From Arthrobacter sp. U41 (GTDB taxonomy: Bacteria > Actinomycetota > Actinomycetes > Actinomycetales > Micrococcaceae), in NCBI RefSeq assembly GCF_001750145.1, contig NZ_CP015732.1, positions 2,294,001 through 2,358,000 on the forward strand: DNA of 64,000 bases, in the 5' to 3' direction. A program made the position numbers and the translations under genes. The notes under the pieces are model-generated. The model searched no databases. It was not told the DNA's origin and saw only the letters and a program-made list of their open reading frames with translations. Positions 1 through 9,097 of the stretch are shown piece after piece; the first letter of the stretch is position 1; the number at the start of each line of letters is the position of its first letter.

Positions 1-41
1 GGAGCATCGCCCGTACTGAGGAGATCGCCTTCGCCGCCTAG

Positions 42-373
42 CGGGGGATTGCCTGGGAATTCCGTGAAGGCGCCACCGCCTTCTCCAACGACGCGAGAAC
101 TCTTCACGCCCGGTCTCCGCACGCCCGCCAGTCCCTGGCGCGAATCAAGCCGCCGTAGCCCTTGCACGTAACAAACAAACTTTCCTGAACACTTGTCCAG
201 CAGCGCTATTGAACACTTGTTCAAGTTACATTACTGTTCAGCGGTATGACCTACACCACACCAGCGGCGTCTTGCGGGTTCTCCGGAGCGCCACGGTGCA
301 CCGCAAGTTCCCGGAAGCAGGATCACCGGCCCTGGGCGGAAGATCTGCGCCAGGCAGAAGGAGAGTTTGCAGC
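42..373. other. Intergenic region upstream of the bet operon
   Basis: No convincing gene is seen. A 7-bp stem with a 4-base loop (GAAGGCG/CGCCTTC, 66-83) has no T-run and may only be a remnant of upstream sequence. The two operator-like palindromes listed separately lie at 185-224. The reading frame of betA stays open upstream to about 209, but that extension overlaps the operators and lacks a ribosome binding site, so it is read as leader. Confidence 0.55.
185..224 (+). promoter_or_regulatory. Tandem palindromic operators before betA
   Basis: Seen: TTGAACACTTGTTCAA (209-224) is a perfect 7+2+7 inverted repeat. CTGAACACTTGTCCAG (185-200) is the same site with one arm mismatch. Centres are 24 bp apart. 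The downstream site begins with TTGAAC, which could act as a -35 box with TACTGT (232-237) as -10 at 17-bp spacing. Palindromes of this form are typical of TetR-family operators, and BetI, the usual regulator of bet genes, is TetR-type. Inference: a repressor binding here would block the bet promoter. The regulator gene is not in the window. Confidence 0.6.
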
Positions 374-2077
374 ATGACAAAAACCAACTACGACTACGTC
401 ATCGTCGGTGGCGGAAGCGCGGGGTCCGTGCTTGCCAACCGTCTGAGCGATGGAGGCCAGAGCAGCGTCCTGGTCCTCGAAGCGGGGCGGAGTGACTACC
501 CTTGGGACCTCTTCATCCAGATGCCCGCCGCGCTGACCTTTCCCAGCGGCAATCCTTTGTACGACTGGCGATACGAGTCGGACCCCGAGCCTCACATGGG
601 CGGCCGTCGGGTAGCGCACGCACGCGGGAAGGTACTGGGCGGCTCCAGCTCAATCAACGGCATGATCTTCCAGCGCGGAAACCCGCTCGACTACGAACGC
701 TGGGGCGCGGACGCCGGGATGGAAACATGGGACTTCGCGCATTGCCTGCCGTACTTCAACAGGATGGAAACCGCGTCCGCCGCGGACCCGGACGATGAAC
801 TGCGCGGGCACTCAGGCCCCCTCGTGCTGGAACGCGGCCCGGCCACGAACCCCCTGTTCCAGGCTTTCTTCGCCGCCGCCCAGGAAGCCGGGTACCCGCT
901 GACGGATGACGTCAACGGTTACCGCCAGGAAGGCTTCGCGGCATTTGACCGCAACGTCCACAAAGGCCAGCGGCTCTCGGCGTCCCGCGCCTACCTCCGG
1001 CCGAATTTCGGCCGGGACAACTTGACCATCCTGACCCGGGCCTTGGTCACCAAGGTCAACTTCACGGGCAACGTGGCTACCGGCGTCACTTACCGCCGCA
1101 ATGGCAGGACCCACCAGGTGAACGCAGGCGAAGTGATCCTCGCGGGCGGCGCCATCAACACCCCACAGCTGCTCCAGCTCTCCGGCGTGGGAGACGCGAC
1201 CCACCTGAACTCCCTGGGCATCAACTCCGTTGTCAACCTGCCCGGCGTCGGCGAAAACCTCCAGGACCACCTTGAGGTCTACATCCAGCACGCCTGCACC
1301 CAGCCGGTCTCCATGCAGCCTAACCTTGACCTGTGGCGCTACCCGCTGATCGGGCTCCAGTGGCTGCTGGGCCGGACGGGACCGGCAGCCACCAACCACT
1401 TCGAGGGCGGCGGCTTCGTCCGCTCCAACGAGGACGTTGCGTACCCGAACCTGATGTTCCATTTCCTCCCGGTCGCAGTCCGCTACGACGGCCAGAAGGC
1501 CGATGCCAAGCACGGCTACCAGGTGCACATCGGCCCCATGTACTCCGACTCCCGCGGCACCCTCAAGATCAAGTCCACCGATCCCACCGTGCACCCGTCC
1601 ATGGTGTTCAACTATCTCTCCACGGACCAGGACCGCCGCGAATGGGTTGAGGCCGTTCGTGTTGCCCGTGACATCTTGGGCCAGTCCGCCATGGTCCCCT
1701 TCAGTGGGGGCGAATTGTCTCCGGGCCGGGCCGTGCAGACGGACGAGGAGATCCTCGACTGGGTTGCCCGCGACGCCGAAACAGCACTCCACCCGTCCTG
1801 CACTGCGAAGATGGGCCCCGATTCCGATCCCATGGCTGTAGTGAACCCGCTGGACATGACCGTGCACGGCACGAGGGGCCTCCGCGTGGTGGACGCCTCC
1901 GCCATGCCCTATGTCACCAACGGCAACATCTACGCGCCTGTCATGATGCTCGCTGAAAAGGCCGCCGACCTGATCGCCGGCAATGCACCTTTGGCGCCGC
2001 AGCACACGGAGTTCTACCGGCACGGCGTCAGCCCGCTGGAGCGTAACGGCAACGCCGCCCCTGCGACCAGGGGCTAG
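374..2077 (+). CDS. betA: Choline dehydrogenase (GMC oxidoreductase)
   Basis: A 567-residue FAD enzyme that oxidises choline to betaine aldehyde, the first step of glycine betaine synthesis. The N-terminal Rossmann FAD motif [10 protein letters not shown] lies at residues 9-18. The GMC C-terminal signature has the catalytic pair His473 (in HPSC) and Asn516 (in TNGN), followed by the usual AEKAADLI helix. The start at 374 is chosen because AGAAGGAGAG lies 8-10 bases upstream and the FAD motif begins right after; the frame is open earlier, but those residues do not look like the family. It is first in a three-gene operon with betB 33 bases downstream. Other GMC alcohol dehydrogenases are possible, but the neighbour argues for choline. 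Confidence 0.9.
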   Translation: MTKTNYDYVIVGGGSAGSVLANRLSDGGQSSVLVLEAGRSDYPWDLFIQMPAALTFPSGNPLYDWRYESDPEPHMGGRRVAHARGKVLGGSSSINGMIFQRGNPLDYERWGADAGMETWDFAHCLPYFNRMETASAADPDDELRGHSGPLVLERGPATNPLFQAFFAAAQEAGYPLTDDVNGYRQEGFAAFDRNVHKGQRLSASRAYLRPNFGRDNLTILTRALVTKVNFTGNVATGVTYRRNGRTHQVNAGEVILAGGAINTPQLLQLSGVGDATHLNSLGINSVVNLPGVGENLQDHLEVYIQHACTQPVSMQPNLDLWRYPLIGLQWLLGRTGPAATNHFEGGGFVRSNEDVAYPNLMFHFLPVAVRYDGQKADAKHGYQVHIGPMYSDSRGTLKIKSTDPTVHPSMVFNYLSTDQDRREWVEAVRVARDILGQSAMVPFSGGELSPGRAVQTDEEILDWVARDAETALHPSCTAKMGPDSDPMAVVNPLDMTVHGTRGLRVVDASAMPYVTNGNIYAPVMMLAEKAADLIAGNAPLAPQHTEFYRHGVSPLERNGNAAPATRG

Positions 2078-2110
2078 GAATGACGGATGCACACACCAGA
2101 AGGAGAGACA

Positions 2111-3670
2111 ATGACTGCCACAGCTGAGCAAGTCCATCAGGCCGGGAAATCACGGGATTCCATCAAGGGCCTCTACATCGGCGGAGCCTGGCAGCAGGCG
2201 TCCGACGGCGGCACCACATCCGTGCGCTGCCCGGCAGACGGTCACGAAGTGGCAGTGGTCGTGTCGTCCACCGTCGAGGATGCCGAGCGGGCGATCGCCA
2301 GTGCACGGGCAACGTTCGATAGCGGCCCGTGGCGCAAGCTCACAGATATCGAGCGGGGTAGCGTGCTGCTTCGCGTGGCCGACCTGCTTGAGCGGGACAA
2401 GGCCGCCTACGCCCAGGCGGAGGCGCTCGACACCGGCAAACGCCTCGTCGAGGCCGAGTACGACATGGACGACATTGCTGCCTGCTTCCGCTACTACGGA
2501 AAGATCGCAGGCCTCGACGCCGGCCGGGTGATCGACACGGGCCGGCCCAACGCCATCAGCCGCGTGGTCTACGAGCCGCTCGGTGTCTGTGCCCTCATCG
2601 CACCGTGGAACTACCCGCTCCTCCAGGCTGCATGGAAGGTGGCGCCAGCACTCGTCGCCGGAAACTCGTTCGTGCTGAAGCCCAGCGAGCTCACACCGTC
2701 CACGTCGATCCTGCTCATGGAAACCCTCGAAGAGGCAGGCGTGCCTGCCGGCGTCGCCAATCTCGTCACCGGACCCGGCTCGAGGGTGGGCGGCCCACTC
2801 AGCTCCGACCCGCGCGTCGACCTCGTCTCCCTGACCGGGAGCCTGGCCACAGGCCAGACGATCATGGCCGCGGCCGCGGAGACAGTGAAGAGCGTCGCCT
2901 TCGAACTCGGCGGGAAGAACCCGAACGTCGTCTTCGCGGACGCGGACTGGGACGCCGCCGTCGACAACGCCCTGACTGCTGTTTTCCTGCACTCCGGGCA
3001 GGTCTGCTCGGCAGGGGCGCGGCTCGTCGTCGAGGAGTCGATTGCAGACCGCTTTGTGGCCGAGATCGTGGAACGGGCGAAAAAGATCCGGATGGGCGGG
3101 CCGTTCGATCCCGACGCCGAGACCGGGCCGCTCATTTCCGCCAAGCACCGGGACCAGGTCCACGCCTACGTACAGGCCGGCATTGCGGAGGGCGCCGAGC
3201 TACTGTGTGGCGGCTACATCCCTGAAGAGGGACCGCTCGCCGACGGTTACTTCTACCCGCCCACCGTACTCGGCAACTGCCGCTCCGGCATGAGCGTACT
3301 GCGCGAGGAGTCATTCGGCCCGGTGCTGACCATCGAGACGTTCCGGACCGAGGATCAGGCCATCGCAATCGCGAACGATACAGAGTACGGCCTGGCCGGC
3401 GCGGTATGGACATCGGACGCCTCTAAAGCGCAGCGCGTCGCCGGCGCCCTCCGGCACGGAACCGTGTGGATCAACGACTACCACCCGTACGTACCCCAGG
3501 CTGAGTGGGGCGGCTTCGGGAAGTCCGGGATCGGCCGTGAACTCGGCCGGGCGGGCCTCAACGAGTACCGCGAGGCAAAGCACATCTGGCAGAACATCCA
3601 GCCCACGCCCAGCGGCTGGTTCGGCGCGACTCCGGCTCCGAAGGAAACGGGGGAGGGCGCAGCCAACTAG
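2111..3670 (+). CDS. betB: Betaine aldehyde dehydrogenase
   Basis: A 519-residue NAD(P)-dependent aldehyde dehydrogenase converting betaine aldehyde to glycine betaine. Visible family marks: PWNYPLLQAAWKVAPAL near residue 165, the general base Glu in FELGGKNP, the catalytic Cys299 in GQVCSAG, and ESFGPV further on. The ATG at 2111 has AGAAGGAGAG just upstream; an earlier in-frame ATG at 2087 lacks a good site and would add only eight residues. It follows betA closely and precedes a permease, which is the standard context for osmoprotectant synthesis or choline catabolism. Specificity rests on context, since aldehyde dehydrogenases are hard to tell apart by motif. Confidence 0.88.
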   Translation: MTATAEQVHQAGKSRDSIKGLYIGGAWQQASDGGTTSVRCPADGHEVAVVVSSTVEDAERAIASARATFDSGPWRKLTDIERGSVLLRVADLLERDKAAYAQAEALDTGKRLVEAEYDMDDIAACFRYYGKIAGLDAGRVIDTGRPNAISRVVYEPLGVCALIAPWNYPLLQAAWKVAPALVAGNSFVLKPSELTPSTSILLMETLEEAGVPAGVANLVTGPGSRVGGPLSSDPRVDLVSLTGSLATGQTIMAAAAETVKSVAFELGGKNPNVVFADADWDAAVDNALTAVFLHSGQVCSAGARLVVEESIADRFVAEIVERAKKIRMGGPFDPDAETGPLISAKHRDQVHAYVQAGIAEGAELLCGGYIPEEGPLADGYFYPPTVLGNCRSGMSVLREESFGPVLTIETFRTEDQAIAIANDTEYGLAGAVWTSDASKAQRVAGALRHGTVWINDYHPYVPQAEWGGFGKSGIGRELGRAGLNEYREAKHIWQNIQPTPSGWFGATPAPKETGEGAAN

Positions 3671-3791
3671 GCAACAGCATTGGGGAAACAGCCGGGCGCC
3701 ACAACGGCGCGGCGCCCGGTCGCTTGGTTTCATCTGCGTCCAAAGCGGCCGCAAATCACCACCATCGTGCTTTTCTGACTTAGGAGTTCCA

Positions 3792-5378
3792 TTGACAGAA
3801 CCCAGCAAGAGTACTGATTCAAGCGGCATGGACCAGTTCGGCTATGCCCAGACCCTGGACCGAAGCATTGGCAAGTTCGCCAGCTTCGCGGCCGGAGTTA
3901 GCTACATCTCCATCCTTACCGGCGTTTTTCAACTCTTCTATTTCGGTTTCGCGATGGCCGGCCCGGCCTACGCCTGGTCCTGGCCGCTTGTCTTCGCCGG
4001 GCAGCTGATGGTGGCCTTATGCTTCGCCGAACTGGCAGGGCGTTACCCTGTGGCCGGTTCGGTCTACAACTGGGCCAAAAGGCTCTCCTCCGGCACTTTC
4101 GCCTGGCTGGCCGGGTGGCTGTTGTTAATTTCCTCAATTATGGCCCTGGGCGCCGTGGCACTGGCCCTCCAGCTCACCCTGCCCCAGATCTGGTCCGGGT
4201 TCCAGATCATCGGTGACGGCACCGGCACCTACGACTTCGCCCTCAACGGGGTACTGCTCGCGAGCATCATGATCGGCATCTCCACCCTCATCAACGCCTT
4301 CGGCGTGAAACTCATGACCAAGATCAACAGCGTAGGCGTCCTCGTTGAACTTGTTGCCGCGGTGTTGCTTATCCTCGCACTTGCATGGCACATGGTCCGC
4401 GGACCCGGTGTCCTTTTCGAAACTACCGGGTTTGGGGCGGACCACCCCTTGGGCTTCTTCGGAGTGTTCATCATCGGCGCCATGGCATCGGGCTACGTGA
4501 TGTACGGCTTTGATACCGCCAGCTCCCTCGGCGAAGAGACGAAGGACCCGAAGCGCACAGCACCCAGGGCCATCCTGCGGGCGATCACCGCGTCCTTTGT
4601 GCTGGGCGGACTGATCCTGCTCACCGGACTCCTCGCGGCCCCGGACCTAAATGATCCCAAGCTAGGCTCTGCTGACGGCGGCCTGCAATACATAGTGCTC
4701 TCCGTACTGGGCGGCCCCTTCGGCAAAGCCTTCCTGCTGTGCATCGTGGTAGCCGTCATGGTCTGTACGCTGGCCGTCCACGCCGCCGCCATCCGCATGA
4801 TGTTTGCAATGGCCCGGGACAACAACCTTCCGTTCAGCCGCCACCTGGGCAAGGTACACCCCGTCCGGAAGACCCCAACGGTCGCCGCCATCGTGATCGG
4901 AATCATCGCGATCATCCCGCTGATCGTGAACGTCTCCCAGCCCGCCATCTTCACCATCCTCTCCAGCATCAGCATTGTCCTGATCTACCTCTCCTACCTG
5001 CTGGTGACCGTGCCCATGCTTCGGAACCGCCTGGCCAAAAAGTGGCCGCTGCCCGATGACGGCACCGAGCCCGGCTTCAGCCTGGGCAAATGGGGACTGC
5101 CGGTGAACATCCTCGCGGTCCTGTGGGGCGGCGCCATGACACTGAACCTCATCTGGCCACGCCCGGAAATTTACAACTCCGTGCCGCCATTCGAGTGGTA
5201 CCTGCAGTGGGGCGGGGTTCTCTTCGTCGCTGCCGTCACCCTCACCGGCGTCCTGATGTACCGACTGAAGCTTCGGCACCAGACGGGTGTCCTCGCCGGG
5301 CATGCAGCCGCAACCACAGCACCTCCGTCGCTGGGCTCCGCCGAGACGAAATCGGAAGTGCCCATTAGCGTGAGGTAA
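3792..5378 (+). CDS. APC-family amino acid/amine permease
   Basis: A 528-residue membrane transporter with about twelve hydrophobic segments. The N-terminal half has the APC pattern (FASFAAGVSYISILTGVF, then GPAYAWSWP and FAELAGRYPVAGSVYNW). A TTG start at 3792 is chosen because TAGGAG ends five bases upstream; an ATG at 3829 is the alternative. The gap to betB is 121 bases. Position after betAB suggests uptake of choline or another quaternary amine, but this is not the usual BCCT-type BetT, so the substrate is inferred. The family also contains GABA and polyamine permeases. Confidence 0.8.
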   Translation: MTEPSKSTDSSGMDQFGYAQTLDRSIGKFASFAAGVSYISILTGVFQLFYFGFAMAGPAYAWSWPLVFAGQLMVALCFAELAGRYPVAGSVYNWAKRLSSGTFAWLAGWLLLISSIMALGAVALALQLTLPQIWSGFQIIGDGTGTYDFALNGVLLASIMIGISTLINAFGVKLMTKINSVGVLVELVAAVLLILALAWHMVRGPGVLFETTGFGADHPLGFFGVFIIGAMASGYVMYGFDTASSLGEETKDPKRTAPRAILRAITASFVLGGLILLTGLLAAPDLNDPKLGSADGGLQYIVLSVLGGPFGKAFLLCIVVAVMVCTLAVHAAAIRMMFAMARDNNLPFSRHLGKVHPVRKTPTVAAIVIGIIAIIPLIVNVSQPAIFTILSSISIVLIYLSYLLVTVPMLRNRLAKKWPLPDDGTEPGFSLGKWGLPVNILAVLWGGAMTLNLIWPRPEIYNSVPPFEWYLQWGGVLFVAAVTLTGVLMYRLKLRHQTGVLAGHAAATTAPPSLGSAETKSEVPISVR

Positions 5379-5700
5379 CGGCCCGGCTCCCGGACGTGAG
5401 GCGGGCACCGCGTGATTCTTGAAACGACACACCAAAGTACGTTTCGAAGAGAGCTCACGCGGTGCCCGCCCCCCGTGTTACCGATCCCGCCCGTCGTCAC
5501 GTCCTACAACGGCCATCGCTCCACCGTCCCGGTCGTGGCCGGATGGAAAGACCCGTGCTTCACGCTCCGGTACACCGGCTACGGGGCGTCATCGGCGCCC
5601 AAGGGCCCGATTACGGAGGAGCAGAAGGCCGAGCGGAAACCCTGATCGAAAATAACACGCTGATGCAGTCGGCTACCTTGCTCTGCACTAACGTGGGCAG
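5379..5700. other. Intergenic region between the permease and an MFS gene
   Basis: Convergent gap of 322 bases. Its first part is the long inverted repeat listed separately. The rest (5471-5700) has short open frames on the plus strand, one ending at 5645, that contain no motif I recognise and no clear ribosome binding site. It may be the remnant of a gene. Confidence 0.5.
5400..5470. repeat. 16-bp perfect inverted repeat (large stem-loop)
   Basis: GGCGGGCACCGCGTGA (5400-5415) is repeated exactly in reverse complement at 5455-5470, 39 bases apart. Inside it a second pair, GAAACG/CGTTTC, forms a smaller stem. There is no T-run after either arm, so it is not a textbook terminator. It could end the bet operon transcript, or be a small palindromic or mobile-element relic. 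Confidence 0.6.
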
Positions 5701-6855
5701 CTAATTCGCTTTCCCTGCCGATGACCGATGCAGCATCAGCGTTACCCCGCTCAGTAGTGACACCGCGGCGGTGAGAACCAGCAGTGGCCCCAGCCCCAGG
5801 CCAGGGATCACCGCGCCGGCGAGGGCCGGCTCTGCGACTGAACTGATGGCTCCCACAACCAAGCAGCCCGTGAAGGCGGCACCTGCGCGGTCGGGCACCA
5901 GCTCGGCGGTCCAGACCGCGAGTACCGCCGATCCTGTCATGTACCCCGCACCGAAAATACACGCTGAGACCGCCGTCGCGGTCAGGGAGTCGCTGGCCAG
6001 GCCGAGGAGCGCCAGCGCCGCACCGACGGTCACGAGGCACAGGGCGGCGACCCGAGAGGTGCCCAGCCGCTGCGCGGCGGCCCCGGTCGCTACGCCCACC
6101 ATGCCGCTGAGGCCGATAGCGGCGTAGAGCGCCGGGACGGCTGCCGCGGGGAGCACTCCGCGGTCCAGGATGTCCGCGGCGTAGGTGAAGTAGATGACGA
6201 CGACCGCGAAGTAAACGACCGAGTAGGCGGCAGGGACTCGTAGCGCTCTGGCCAGTGAGGGGGTACCGCGCGCTCCGTCCGGGCGCGGGTCCGGCCTGGT
6301 CCGCGGTACCAGTCGGAGGTTCACGGCTGCGGCGGCCACCGCGGCAAGGGCGGTGCCGGCCCAGACCAGGCGCCATGAACCGAGCGCAGCGAGGACGGCC
6401 AGGCCGCCCAGCAGTACCAGTCCGCCGCTGGTACCGGTCGTGATGATGGCCAATGTTCTTGGTTGCTGCCGCAAGGGCACCGAACCGGTCACGATGTCGG
6501 AGTAGGGCGCCCAAACCCAGCCTCCTGCGCTGCCGGCTAATATGACACCGAGGGCGAGCAGCCAGGGCGACTGGGCGACCGTTACGATCACCGCTCCCAG
6601 AGCGCCGCAGGCGCCGCCTACGGTCGTCGGTGTACGCGACCCGTGGCGGGCGGCGAGAGGTCCCGTGAGCAGCAGGCCGGCCAGATAGCCTGCGAATGTT
6701 GCGCTGGCGACCAGGCCGAGCACCAGCTCGGAAAGCCCCAGGTCCTGCCGGATGTCGGGCAGCGTCAGGCCGTAGGCGTATCGGGCCATGCCGAAGGCGA
6801 CCCCGACCACCGCCGCACCGGCCAAACCGACGCGGCCACCCGCGGAGAGCTTCAT
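5701..6855 (-). CDS. MFS transporter, YbfB/YjiJ-like
   Basis: A 384-residue major facilitator protein with about twelve membrane spans. The N-terminus (GMARYAYGLTLPDIRQDLGLS) matches the YbfB/YjiJ group, whose substrates are mostly unknown. A cytoplasmic loop rich in Arg, Pro and Asp (TRPDPRPDGARG) separates the two halves near residue 190. GAGGGG lies upstream of the ATG. The gene stands alone, facing the bet operon, with no obvious regulator beside it. Confidence 0.8.
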   Translation of the reverse strand: MKLSAGGRVGLAGAAVVGVAFGMARYAYGLTLPDIRQDLGLSELVLGLVASATFAGYLAGLLLTGPLAARHGSRTPTTVGGACGALGAVIVTVAQSPWLLALGVILAGSAGGWVWAPYSDIVTGSVPLRQQPRTLAIITTGTSGGLVLLGGLAVLAALGSWRLVWAGTALAAVAAAAVNLRLVPRTRPDPRPDGARGTPSLARALRVPAAYSVVYFAVVVIYFTYAADILDRGVLPAAAVPALYAAIGLSGMVGVATGAAAQRLGTSRVAALCLVTVGAALALLGLASDSLTATAVSACIFGAGYMTGSAVLAVWTAELVPDRAGAAFTGCLVVGAISSVAEPALAGAVIPGLGLGPLLVLTAAVSLLSGVTLMLHRSSAGKAN

Positions 6856-7052
6856 GACTACCCCTCGTCCTGCACCGTGCGCTGTCGTCCTGACGAGCTC
6901 GGCCTTGAAATCATCGGGCAGCAGTCCGATGTGGACTTAGCGGTCCTCGCGCGCCAGCACCGAGGCTAACCTTACCAATGGCTCGTCGACGCAGCCGTCA
7001 GGTGCGTACCCTTGGCATGCCGGGGGGTGCCTGCCCGCTTTGGGCGCGGGCC

Positions 7053-7591
7053 GGTGATGAGCCCGGGGTTGATGACACCTATAGCGCCCGCAACGCGCTG
7101 TGGTGGGCGGCCAACGAAGGGCTAAGCCGCAACCAGTACGCAGAGAAAAATGATGATGGCGCCGAACAGTGGGGCCTGACCGTGATGCGTGCCGTTCCCG
7201 CCGGCGATTCAAAGTTCCGGCGCGGGGGCGAGGCTCTGGTGGAAATGTTGACCAACGAGGTCCTTACAGGTTCTTTTGCAGACCTCGACGTCGAATATTC
7301 GCTTCCGGCCAAAGCATCGGGACTTTTCGTTTTGGAGCAGCAAGAGCTTAAGAACGCTGCGGAAGAATTCGATCTTATTCTCCTGGGTTCGCTGGCCTAT
7401 GGGGTGGTCAGCGACGTTTTGTCCGCGTCCGTCAAGCACGAGATCAGCCGAATCTTCCGTGCCCACTGATTGTCGCTCCGGATGCCAGGGAAGACCAGCG
7501 GATCCGGATACGCAACGCAACACTGGCGATGGAGAACCACTGGTCACGTGGCATCGGGCTCGATAGCTGGGAGAAAGGCCCCATTATCTAG
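7053..7591 (+). pseudogene. Universal stress protein, frameshifted
   Basis: The frame ending at 7469 carries an UspA-like domain: SARNALWWAANEG at the first helix, LTVMRAVPAG for the second strand, then DLILLGSLAYGVVSDVL. It stops early after RIFRAH. A different frame takes over at about 7451 with NLPCPLIVAPDARE, the normal last strand of the fold, and runs to a TAG at 7589-7591. The N-terminal start strand is also missing or altered; only GVDDTYSARN is recognisable near 7068. So one indel near 7450 and a damaged 5' end make this a broken gene, unless the indel is a sequencing error. The region just downstream is an IS fragment, which fits decay. Confidence 0.65.
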
Positions 7592-7618
7592 TCCGACGAT
7601 TCGGCTCTGGGACCGCGG

Positions 7619-7841
7619 TGAACTGCTCCCCGAAAGTTGGACTGAGAATTCAGTTCTGACTTTTTGGGGGAGAAGTTTTTAGGCGGTGAGCAGCTCGTTA
7701 TCCAAGGCGGAACGGGAGGCCGCGGTAGCGTTTTTCGAGACCGCGATTGGGGCGCCAGGTCCGTGGCAAAAAGACGGGGTGCGTGCGGAGGCCGTCAGCG
7801 GGTATTTGACCGGCGGAAAGTTCGCAGAGGTACGTCGCTAG
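7619..7841 (+). mobile_element. IS3-like left end with truncated orfA
   Basis: TGAACTGCTCCCCGAAAGT at 7619 resembles the terminal inverted repeat of IS3-group elements. It is followed at 7686 by a GTG-started 51-codon frame whose beginning (SSLSKAEREAAVAFFETAIG) looks like the helix-turn-helix start of an IS3-type orfA. The frame stops at 7841 and no transposase catalytic part or right-hand terminal repeat is seen. I read it as a remnant. Confidence 0.5.
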
Positions 7842-7895
7842 CAGTTCCGGAGGGCGCGACACTTAAGGGACCATTGTCGGCACCGGGAGGATCAC

Positions 7896-8651
7896 ATGAG
7901 CAGATCAAAATCGTCCAGCGTTGTGGTTTCCGCGGCATTTCTATTCGCCTTGTCGCTTTCCGGATGCGGTCAGCAGGCAGCGCCGCCGGCATCGGACACT
8001 GCGAGCGGACCCGCCGCCTCAGTCACGACAACCACAGCACCGAGCCAAGGGCCCTCCTCGGATGGGTCACCGAGCGCTACTGGCGCCCCCACGGCGTCGG
8101 CGGCCTGGACTAAGTACACGACGGCGGATGGCCAGCTGACATTCGACTTGCCCGCCGCATGGACCGTCAGGGATCCCGCCGGTGAGCTGGCAGAAGGTGG
8201 TGGCGCATTCGCTGAGGTTAAGAACCAGGCCGGGAAGCCATTGGCTACTCTCCGGACCAACATGGCCACGGGTTCTACCTGCATGCAGCGGTACCCTTAC
8301 TCCGTCCTGGACTCGCAGGAGATGACGGCGCTCACGCAGAACGGTGCGGTGCCCCGGTACGTGTTCGAGACACGCGGCAACGCCGAGGATCCCGGGCCAG
8401 CGGATACGCCGGGAGCTGCCTACGGCATCGTGACCGGACCGGTCCCCACGGGGGATTCTGCGTGCTATATGTTCCACTTCTTCATCTGGCCGCCCAACTC
8501 TGCCATGTTCGGGGCGTTCTACGATCCCGCAAACAACGTGACCCCTGGAGACGCAACCCTGCCGTATCTGGAGAAGGCGAAGAGGTACGCGGACACTCCC
8601 GAGTACCGGGATATCAGGAGGATGATCACCTCGCTGCGGCCGACGAGTTAG
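7896..8651 (+). CDS. Hypothetical secreted lipoprotein
   Basis: A 251-residue protein exported and lipid-anchored outside the membrane. The signal peptide ends in a lipobox LSGC with the modified Cys at residue 24. A low-complexity Ser/Thr/Ala/Pro linker (about 26-72) follows, then a compact domain beginning WTKYTTADGQLTFDLPAAWTV, a style seen in many actinobacterial lipoproteins of unknown role. GGGAGG lies eight bases before the ATG. No neighbour gives a function, since it sits between an IS fragment and recombinase scraps. Confidence 0.75.
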   Translation: MSRSKSSSVVVSAAFLFALSLSGCGQQAAPPASDTASGPAASVTTTTAPSQGPSSDGSPSATGAPTASAAWTKYTTADGQLTFDLPAAWTVRDPAGELAEGGGAFAEVKNQAGKPLATLRTNMATGSTCMQRYPYSVLDSQEMTALTQNGAVPRYVFETRGNAEDPGPADTPGAAYGIVTGPVPTGDSACYMFHFFIWPPNSAMFGAFYDPANNVTPGDATLPYLEKAKRYADTPEYRDIRRMITSLRPTS

Positions 8652-8852
8652 ACAAACAAGAATCGGCCTCAGCTTCCAGCCCCTGCCACCCTCGCCAGCG
8701 GTGCCGGTGGCACCCGCTGCGGTGTTGACGATGCCTGGGCCCACACTGGCGCTGGCAGAGGTGCCGGAAGTGAAGGCACCGGAGAGGCCAAGTCGTGCTA
8801 TGCCGGCTGCGGTGCCAGGCCGCAAGGCAAGGGCAACAGCGCCTCAGACACC

Positions 8853-9094
8853 GGTAAGATGCTCGGAGTCTCCCGCGCCACGGTCTACCGATACCTCACA
8901 TAGACGACGTGGCGAGAAACCCCGGTCCGACGACGACATCGAAGCGGCCCGCTCGACCCTCGTCATCGGTCGCAGGCGGGTGGCGGGCCGTTGGCGATGA
9001 TACCGGGAGAGGTGCGCTTCGCGATGGCATCGATGGCGAACCCCGATACGAACGTCGGCGAACTATACGAGGAGCTCGGGAGATTAGGATCGCA
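8853..9094 (+). pseudogene. Serine recombinase C-terminal scraps
   Basis: Two short pieces look like the C-terminal DNA-binding end of resolvase/invertase proteins. The first, ending at the TAG at 8901-8903, reads GKMLGVSRATVYRYLT, a classic resolvase helix-turn-helix. The second, in the frame starting at 8991, reads FAMASMANPDTNVGELYEELG, which resembles the same region of another resolvase. Neither has a catalytic domain. The stretch 8652-9097 otherwise holds no gene I can support, and these pieces suggest past site-specific insertion. Confidence 0.5.
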
Positions 9095-9097
9095 GTT

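Noticed and set aside
3..41. Short open frame ending in TAG at the left edge, possibly the C-terminus of an upstream gene
   Set aside because: Only twelve codons are visible, with no recognisable motif. It may be real but cannot be supported.
812..2137. Long minus-strand open frame opposite betA
   Set aside because: Shadow frame in high-GC DNA; it has no domain and lies wholly over a clear GMC oxidoreductase gene.
5412..5704. Overlapping small plus-strand frames after the permease
   Set aside because: Three frames compete, none has a ribosome binding site or known domain, and the first begins inside the inverted repeat.
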